A stretch of 6,925 nt of DNA from Candidatus Roizmanbacteria bacterium. Lineage in GTDB: Bacteria > Patescibacteriota > Microgenomatia > UBA1406 > GWC2-37-13. The stretch lies in the NCBI GenBank assembly GCA_013334845.1, contig JAAXWV010000067.1, positions 1-6,925 of the forward strand, in the 5' to 3' direction. Shown piece by piece: positions 2,666 to 6,925 of the stretch. How positions within the stretch are numbered: the first letter of the stretch is position 1; each line of letters begins with the position of its first letter. The notes under the pieces were generated by a model. It did no database searches. It was not told where the DNA came from and worked only from the letters and a program-made list of their open reading frames with translations. The position numbers and the translations under genes were made by a program.

Positions 2666-5600
2666 CTACTGTCTGCTCGATTTCACTTTTTCCTTTTTCT
2701 GGAACCAGGCGTAGTAGACTACGGGAATAAAGAGGAGCATAACAGTACCTGAGAAGGTAAGGCCTGAGATAATAGCTCCGCCGAGCCCTCGCCAGATCGG
2801 ATTGGAAAGGGTGACGGGAATGAGGCCGATAATCGCGGTCATTGAGGTGAGAGCGATTGGTTCAAGCCGGCTTGCGGCGCCATCAGCTATGGAAGTGACG
2901 AAAGGTAGTCCGACACGTTCGTTTGCCTGAATTTTATCTACGATCAGAATTGAATTTTTCACCACAATTCCAAATAGTGCCAGTACTCCGATTAGCGCTG
3001 GAAATGAGAGGGTGGTATGGGTGAGTGCAAAAATAATAAATACTCCGGAGATTGAAAGCGGGATCACCAACATCACAATGAGGGCTTTTCTAAATGAACC
3101 AAACTGGATCACCATAGTGGTCAAGATCAGTAAAAATGACAAACCCATCGCTTGTAAAATGGAAGTGACTGATTTCTGATTTTCTTCGTTGGCGCCTCCT
3201 GTTTTCCAGGAATATCCTTGGGGAAGTTGAATTGAGTTGGCAAACTTTTCAAGATTCTGATTCAGTGTGGTGGTGGTATAGCCTTTGGTTACGGTGGCTG
3301 TCACGGACATTGTCCGTTTTCCATCTTCGCGGGTGATGAGTGTTGGATTAGGCTCAAGTCCGAGCATCCCTAACTGTGAAATGGGAAGTCCATTGCCCTG
3401 AGTTGGTATGATAAGTGAGGTGATTTGCTCAGGTGTCTGACTGTTGGGACTCATTCTGATGACAACATCTTCACTATCTTTGGCGTTGTTAAATTTGACA
3501 GAAGTGGCGGTGAAACCGCTTGCGAAGGTGCGCAGCCACAAACCTACCTGATCGAGGGAAATTCCCGCTTCCTGAATTTTTTGTTTATCCGGAATAAAAC
3601 GGATTTTGCTGGTTCCTGCAGAGATAGATTTACTTACGTTGGTGACGCCACTTTGTTGGGCGAGATAAGCACTGATCTGGTTGGCATACTGATCGATAAC
3701 TGTAAGATCATCACCGTAAAGATTAATTTGCAGATCAGATCCGGCTGGAGGTCCGCCGCTCTCCTCTGCTACGGAGAGGGTTCCTGCTGTATATTTTGTA
3801 TATTTTTCTCTTAGATAATCTCCCACTTTAATGGAGTTAATTTTTCGGTGTTCTTTTTCTTCCAGGCTTAACGTGAAGAGAATGTTGTTTACACCGGGAG
3901 AGCCTCCTACGCTACTGGAAGCAGTTCTTCCAAGATTGGTTGTCACAAATCTGATTCCTGGAGTTTTACGCAAATCATCCAGTACGCGCAGTGCTTCTCC
4001 GCTAGCCTTTTCGAGACTTGTACCTGCGGGCAGTTCAATTTGCACATAAACATAATCGGCTTCACTTTTTGGAAAAAATTCATTAACAACAAATCCTAGA
4101 GGCAATAATATATAGGAAAAAAGGGTGAAGATAATCACCATAACTACAGTCTTACGGCGGGCACTCTGGCTCTCTAATATACGTTCAATAAACTTATGGT
4201 AGCCGTTACTCAATGGTTGAAAGCTGATGACACCGTTCTCAATTATCGGTTTTAATCTGTCAAGAGAAAATCGTTTTTTAAACTCACCGCTAATAGTGTG
4301 CCGGATAGTATAAGTGACAAATAATACAGCGGCAAAAACCATGATAAGAAGGATAACCACCGCTGATTTAGGGATAATAGCCCAGAAGATACCAAAAATT
4401 ATAGCCAATAAGAGAAGTCGAATAAGCATGATGACCCTAAATGGAATTTGAGGTTTTAAAATAAGTATGATAAGAGGAAGGGTGATAAGCATAGCAACTC
4501 CGATTGAGGCAAGAAGCGCGGTTGAGACTACAATCGGAATCGGCTTGATAAACTCACCAATAATCCCGCTCGCTAAAAGAAGCGGTAAAAAGGCCCAAAC
4601 CGTAGTGATAGTTGTCGTAAAAATGGGGGTGAAAAAGTCCTTCCAGACAAGAATTCCTGTCTCGTAAGGGGTAAAACGATTTGTCCGATGATAGGCTGTC
4701 ATCGCGGAGATGACAACAATAGTGTCATCGACGAGTAAACCTAGTGCGAGGAGTAAAGAAAAGAGTGCTATGAAACTGATATCGATTTGGGCCAGGTTCA
4801 TAACTAAGAACACGATCAAAAATGTAAGTGGCGTGGTAACAGCCGCTACCACAGCCTGTCGGGCTCCAAGGAAGGCGAATAGTGTGATAAATATGAGACC
4901 GATAGTGAGCCAGAAATCGGCGAGAAGATCATTGAACTGATTGTCAATTTCCTTTGAATAATTAAGGATATCGTACAGAGTAAACTGACCCTTGTATTGA
5001 TTCAAACTTTTGTACACTTCCGTACTTGCGTCGGTGACTGCTTTATCGATGTTGGAAGTGCTTGTCTTATAGACATCAAAAGTAACAACCCGTTGAGCCT
5101 GATCTTTTTGAGTCGCGAGAAAGGCAGGGCTTTGATCGGGGGCTGCCCGCTCACTTACATCGGCAATATCTGAGAGCGTTACTACCGTACCATTGACTGT
5201 AGTTCTGATATCTCGAAGTTCGGAAATACTGGATACCGTGGGGTCGATACTGAGACCAAACGTTGAGCCTTGCGTATGAATAGTGCCGGCAGGCAGTGCA
5301 TTGACCGATGATTTAATTGCTGAGGCAAGAAGCGGTGGACTGAGGTTGTATGTCGAGATGGCTTCCGGCTTCACTAATACCTGAATTTGTTGTGTTTCCA
5401 ATCCGCCAATCTCTACTCGGTCTACAGAGGGAATATTCTCAAGGGACTTTTTGAGGTTGGTAGCAAAACGCATAAGGCTGGCATTGTCGTACTTTGAGGT
5501 GACAGCAAATGTCCACACAGGGGTATTTTGAAAATCGAGCTTCTGCACCTTGGGCGACTGGGTATCGGTAGGAAGAGTGACTCCATCGACGGCACTTTGT

Positions 5601-5977
5601 ACATCGGAACGGGCTTTGTCCGGGTCAACGCCTGTCTCAAACTGGATGACAATGGAAGAAAATGAGTCGGTTGATGTAGACGTCGTTTTGGTAATACGGG
5701 CAATGCCAGAGAGGGAATCTTCAAGCGGGATTGTCACAAGTGACTCAACATCTTTTGGACCGGCTCCCGGGAGAACTGTAGAGACGATGACAATGGGAAT
5801 TTTAATATTTGGATTCAAAACACGTGGGATACTAAAGTAGCTTGCAAGTCCGACAATAATAATTCCTAATACCAGTAAAATCATGAACCGGACTTGCTTC
5901 AGGTATTTTGCGACAAGAGAGTGCCGAAGTTTTTCGGTGATGCTGAGCTTTTCGAAATATGAGTGAACTTCGGACAT
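2666..5977 (-). CDS. RND efflux transporter permease (AcrB/MexB-type)
   Basis: An 1103-aa inner-membrane proton-driven exporter subunit, expected to work as a trimer with a periplasmic adaptor. The duplicated RND plan is clear: TM1 (31-50), first extracytoplasmic pore region (about 51-350), TM2-TM6 (355-508), TM7 (608-630), second pore region (about 631-935), TM8-TM12 (937-1091). Proton-relay residues matching AcrB D407, D408, K940, R971 and T978 are all present: D417-D418 in GLLVDDTIVV, K1007 in VVKNSILIV, R1037 in SRLEP and T1044 in IALTS. Unusual points are a 30-residue cytoplasmic N-terminus and two extra hydrophobic segments (about 513-533 and 538-557) between TM6 and TM7. ATG at 5977 is chosen because it gives the full N-terminus; its Shine-Dalgarno is weak. 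It follows the adaptor gene by 103 nt on the same strand. Substrate cannot be predicted, and no outer-membrane factor is in the window. Confidence 0.96.
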   Translation of the reverse strand: MSEVHSYFEKLSITEKLRHSLVAKYLKQVRFMILLVLGIIIVGLASYFSIPRVLNPNIKIPIVIVSTVLPGAGPKDVESLVTIPLEDSLSGIARITKTTSTSTDSFSSIVIQFETGVDPDKARSDVQSAVDGVTLPTDTQSPKVQKLDFQNTPVWTFAVTSKYDNASLMRFATNLKKSLENIPSVDRVEIGGLETQQIQVLVKPEAISTYNLSPPLLASAIKSSVNALPAGTIHTQGSTFGLSIDPTVSSISELRDIRTTVNGTVVTLSDIADVSERAAPDQSPAFLATQKDQAQRVVTFDVYKTSTSNIDKAVTDASTEVYKSLNQYKGQFTLYDILNYSKEIDNQFNDLLADFWLTIGLIFITLFAFLGARQAVVAAVTTPLTFLIVFLVMNLAQIDISFIALFSLLLALGLLVDDTIVVISAMTAYHRTNRFTPYETGILVWKDFFTPIFTTTITTVWAFLPLLLASGIIGEFIKPIPIVVSTALLASIGVAMLITLPLIILILKPQIPFRVIMLIRLLLLAIIFGIFWAIIPKSAVVILLIMVFAAVLFVTYTIRHTISGEFKKRFSLDRLKPIIENGVISFQPLSNGYHKFIERILESQSARRKTVVMVIIFTLFSYILLPLGFVVNEFFPKSEADYVYVQIELPAGTSLEKASGEALRVLDDLRKTPGIRFVTTNLGRTASSSVGGSPGVNNILFTLSLEEKEHRKINSIKVGDYLREKYTKYTAGTLSVAEESGGPPAGSDLQINLYGDDLTVIDQYANQISAYLAQQSGVTNVSKSISAGTSKIRFIPDKQKIQEAGISLDQVGLWLRTFASGFTATSVKFNNAKDSEDVVIRMSPNSQTPEQITSLIIPTQGNGLPISQLGMLGLEPNPTLITREDGKRTMSVTATVTKGYTTTTLNQNLEKFANSIQLPQGYSWKTGGANEENQKSVTSILQAMGLSFLLILTTMVIQFGSFRKALIVMLVIPLSISGVFIIFALTHTTLSFPALIGVLALFGIVVKNSILIVDKIQANERVGLPFVTSIADGAASRLEPIALTSMTAIIGLIPVTLSNPIWRGLGGAIISGLTFSGTVMLLFIPVVYYAWFQKKEKVKSSRQ

Positions 5978-6080
5978 CTGATAATTCTTAATTTTAAATT
6001 TTCAATTTGTAGTCAAATTCAATTTGAAAATCTGAAATCAAAATCATTTCCCCTTCCTTTTTGAATTTAGTTTTTATTAA
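5978..6080 (-). other. AT-rich spacer between adaptor and permease genes
   Basis: This short spacer holds a perfect 7+1+7 palindrome, TCAAATT/AATTTGA (6013-6027), a direct repeat TTCAATTTG (6001-6009 and 6018-6026), and an outer ATTTTCAA/TTGAAAAT pairing. No terminator-like GC stem is present, so read-through from adaptor to permease is likely. Confidence 0.6.
5994..6047 (-). CDS. Possible 17-codon leader ORF before the RND permease
   Basis: On the minus strand AAGGAAG (6059-6053) stands 5 nt before ATG (6047), followed by 17 codons and TAA (5994-5996). The permease ATG comes 16 nt later, with a weak ribosome site of its own. The peptide (MILISDFQIEFDYKLKI) matches nothing I know, and much of its DNA is the AT-rich palindrome, so it may be only a chance ORF. 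If translated, it could couple initiation to the permease. Confidence 0.25.
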   Translation of the reverse strand: MILISDFQIEFDYKLKI

Positions 6081-6758
6081 TCACAGTCCTTTTACCCGGT
6101 CGCCGCTAACCACATTGCGGTCCATGATTATCTGATCGCCATCACTCAACCCCTTTTCCACACTAACGTAATTTCCATATACGGGGCCAAGAAGGACTGA
6201 TTTACTGACCGCAATACCTTTTTCGGCTACGAAGACAAAAGCGGCTTCTTGTGTCTGATATACCGCGTCGAGGGGAACAAATGGATCTGTGGCGCTGGTC
6301 TGCTGGATTCCGATTGGAGCTTGAACTGTGATATAAGCGCCATCGGTAAGCATACTTTGATATTCATCGGGAATATCGTAAATCACTGAATATAACTGAC
6401 TTCCTGTAGCCTCTTGAGAGATAAAAGTTGGTTTTGTACGATACGCGATTGTACCGATTTGCAGGATGCTATCTTCTATATTGGAAATGTTTTTAGCAAT
6501 ATCAGCCGGGACGGAGACAACTGCGACAGAGTGCTTGCCGGAGCCGGAGATAACTGCCAGTGGAGTGCTTGGACTGACCGCCTGCCCCTGGCGAACTAAA
6601 ATACGTTGTATAGTAGCTGGAAACGGACTTGACGGATGCATAAGCGACTCGGACAGGTAAGCAAGTTGTAGCTGTAGATTACTGATCTCTTTATTAATCT
6701 CCAGTGTTTTTTCCTGTATATCAAGTTCCTGCACAACTTCCATAATCAGTTTATGCAC
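6081..6758 (-). CDS. RND efflux periplasmic adaptor (MFP/HlyD family), N-terminal half missing
   Basis: The adaptor bridges the RND permease to the outside. Only its C-terminal half is present. About residues 18-40 are the tail of the second coiled-coil helix. SSPFPATIQRILVRQGQAVS (43-62) with PSTPLAVI (63-70) is the second lipoyl half. A beta-barrel region covers about 72-150. VPLDAVYQTQEAAFVFV (161-177) to GLSDGDQI (203-210) is the membrane-proximal domain. Usual adaptors have 350-450 aa with an N-terminal membrane anchor, first lipoyl half and first helix, all absent here. The first ~17 residues match another family (2-oxoacid oxidoreductase beta subunit) in the same reading frame. The GTG at 6758 is only the first start codon after an in-frame TGA and has no Shine-Dalgarno, so the true start is uncertain. 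As it stands the product should not function as an adaptor. Confidence 0.8.
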   Translation of the reverse strand: MHKLIMEVVQELDIQEKTLEINKEISNLQLQLAYLSESLMHPSSPFPATIQRILVRQGQAVSPSTPLAVISGSGKHSVAVVSVPADIAKNISNIEDSILQIGTIAYRTKPTFISQEATGSQLYSVIYDIPDEYQSMLTDGAYITVQAPIGIQQTSATDPFVPLDAVYQTQEAAFVFVAEKGIAVSKSVLLGPVYGNYVSVEKGLSDGDQIIMDRNVVSGDRVKGL

Positions 6759-6911
6759 AAGACTGTGGGCGCATCCGGGTCAGTAGTGCATGTGGGTATC
6801 AAGCAATGTGAATGGTCTTTCGTAAACGACTTCCCATTCTTCTTCCGCGCACTCCTGTTCAATCGGAGTGTCTTCGGTTTGGTCTTTTTTTGATAAAGTT
6901 TCTTCTTGCAT
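6705..6911 (-). pseudogene. 5' fragment of 2-oxoacid:ferredoxin oxidoreductase beta subunit (KorB/PorB-like) with in-frame TGA
   Basis: The ATG at 6911-6909 follows a purine-rich ribosome site (AAGGGGAAG, about 6-8 nt upstream). The frame gives an acidic N-terminus, then VVYERPFTLLDTHMHY (28-43), a TGA (6782-6780), then PGCAHSLVHKLIMEVVQEL and IQEKT. Intact family members read HYCPGCxH followed by HKLxxEVxxELGIQxKT, so the match is clear and the TGA sits exactly on the first Cys of the CxxC that binds a 4Fe-4S cluster. These enzymes decarboxylate 2-oxoacids to acyl-CoA with thiamine diphosphate and reduce ferredoxin. After IQEKT the expected GVSPVGC region does not follow; the frame continues into the adaptor coiled coil. 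The gene is therefore broken at its 3' side, and the TGA either interrupts it or is recoded. Confidence 0.75.
6753..6782 (-). promoter_or_regulatory. In-frame TGA with SECIS-like hairpin
   Basis: After TGA (6782-6780), 16 nt separate it from a loop GTCT (6763-6760). The loop is closed by CACA/TGTG (6767-6764 with 6759-6756) and ATG/CAT (6774-6772 with 6755-6753), with a four-base bulge. Bacterial SECIS elements usually place a short G-starting apical loop about 16-37 nt after the UGA on a short upper stem, so the geometry fits at the lower limit. Stems this short also arise by chance; treat as a weak candidate. Confidence 0.25.
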
Positions 6912-6925
6912 TTTACTTCCCCTTC

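Noticed and set aside
5422..5840. Open frames overlapping the RND permease on other frames
   Set aside because: They are shadows of a long, well-supported gene, with low-complexity products and no start signals.
6780..6782. TGA read as glycine or tryptophan through a changed genetic code
   Set aside because: TGA is the stop of the glycosyltransferase and adaptor genes, TGG is used for Trp, and reading through the adaptor TGA gives no family-like extension. The family position is Cys, not Gly or Trp.

Overview
This is a bacterial window with moderate, slightly AT-leaning composition. It uses the standard code: TGA and TAG both end otherwise intact genes. The lineage cannot be fixed from the sequence. 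Intergenic spaces full of tiny palindromes, a TTG start, and an RND pump with no outer-membrane factor in view would fit an uncultured lineage such as the Patescibacteria/CPR, but that is inference.

Layout. Positions 1-800 hold two minus-strand tRNA genes, Ile(GAT) then Val(TAC) in transcription order. They sit in spacer DNA full of short palindromes with 1-4 nt centres, including two diverged copies of a ~50-nt element whose stems covary. Positions 814-1524 (+) encode a DPM1-like family 2 glycosyltransferase. Positions 1717-2238 (+) encode an unrecognised 173-aa membrane protein. It has its own promoter, a leader with three successive hairpins, and a TTG start; the last hairpin pairs the Shine-Dalgarno with early codons. 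Positions 2239-2665 are a convergent intergenic region with hairpins, a 20-bp tandem repeat and a nested palindromic repeat.

Positions 2666-6911 (-) are an efflux region: a periplasmic adaptor (MFP) fragment followed by a 1103-aa RND permease that keeps the full proton-relay residue set. Together they would form the inner-membrane and adaptor parts of an exporter. The adaptor is missing its N-terminal half.

The main surprise is at the right end. The adaptor's missing 5' half is replaced, in frame, by the start of a different gene: the beta subunit of a 2-oxoacid:ferredoxin oxidoreductase (HxHYCPGCxH type). In that fragment the first Cys of the CxxC iron-sulphur motif is a TGA codon, with a small hairpin 16 nt downstream whose geometry is compatible with a bacterial SECIS. 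Three explanations remain open: a genomic deletion fusion, an assembly chimera, and (for the TGA alone) a selenocysteine codon, a nonsense mutation or a base error.
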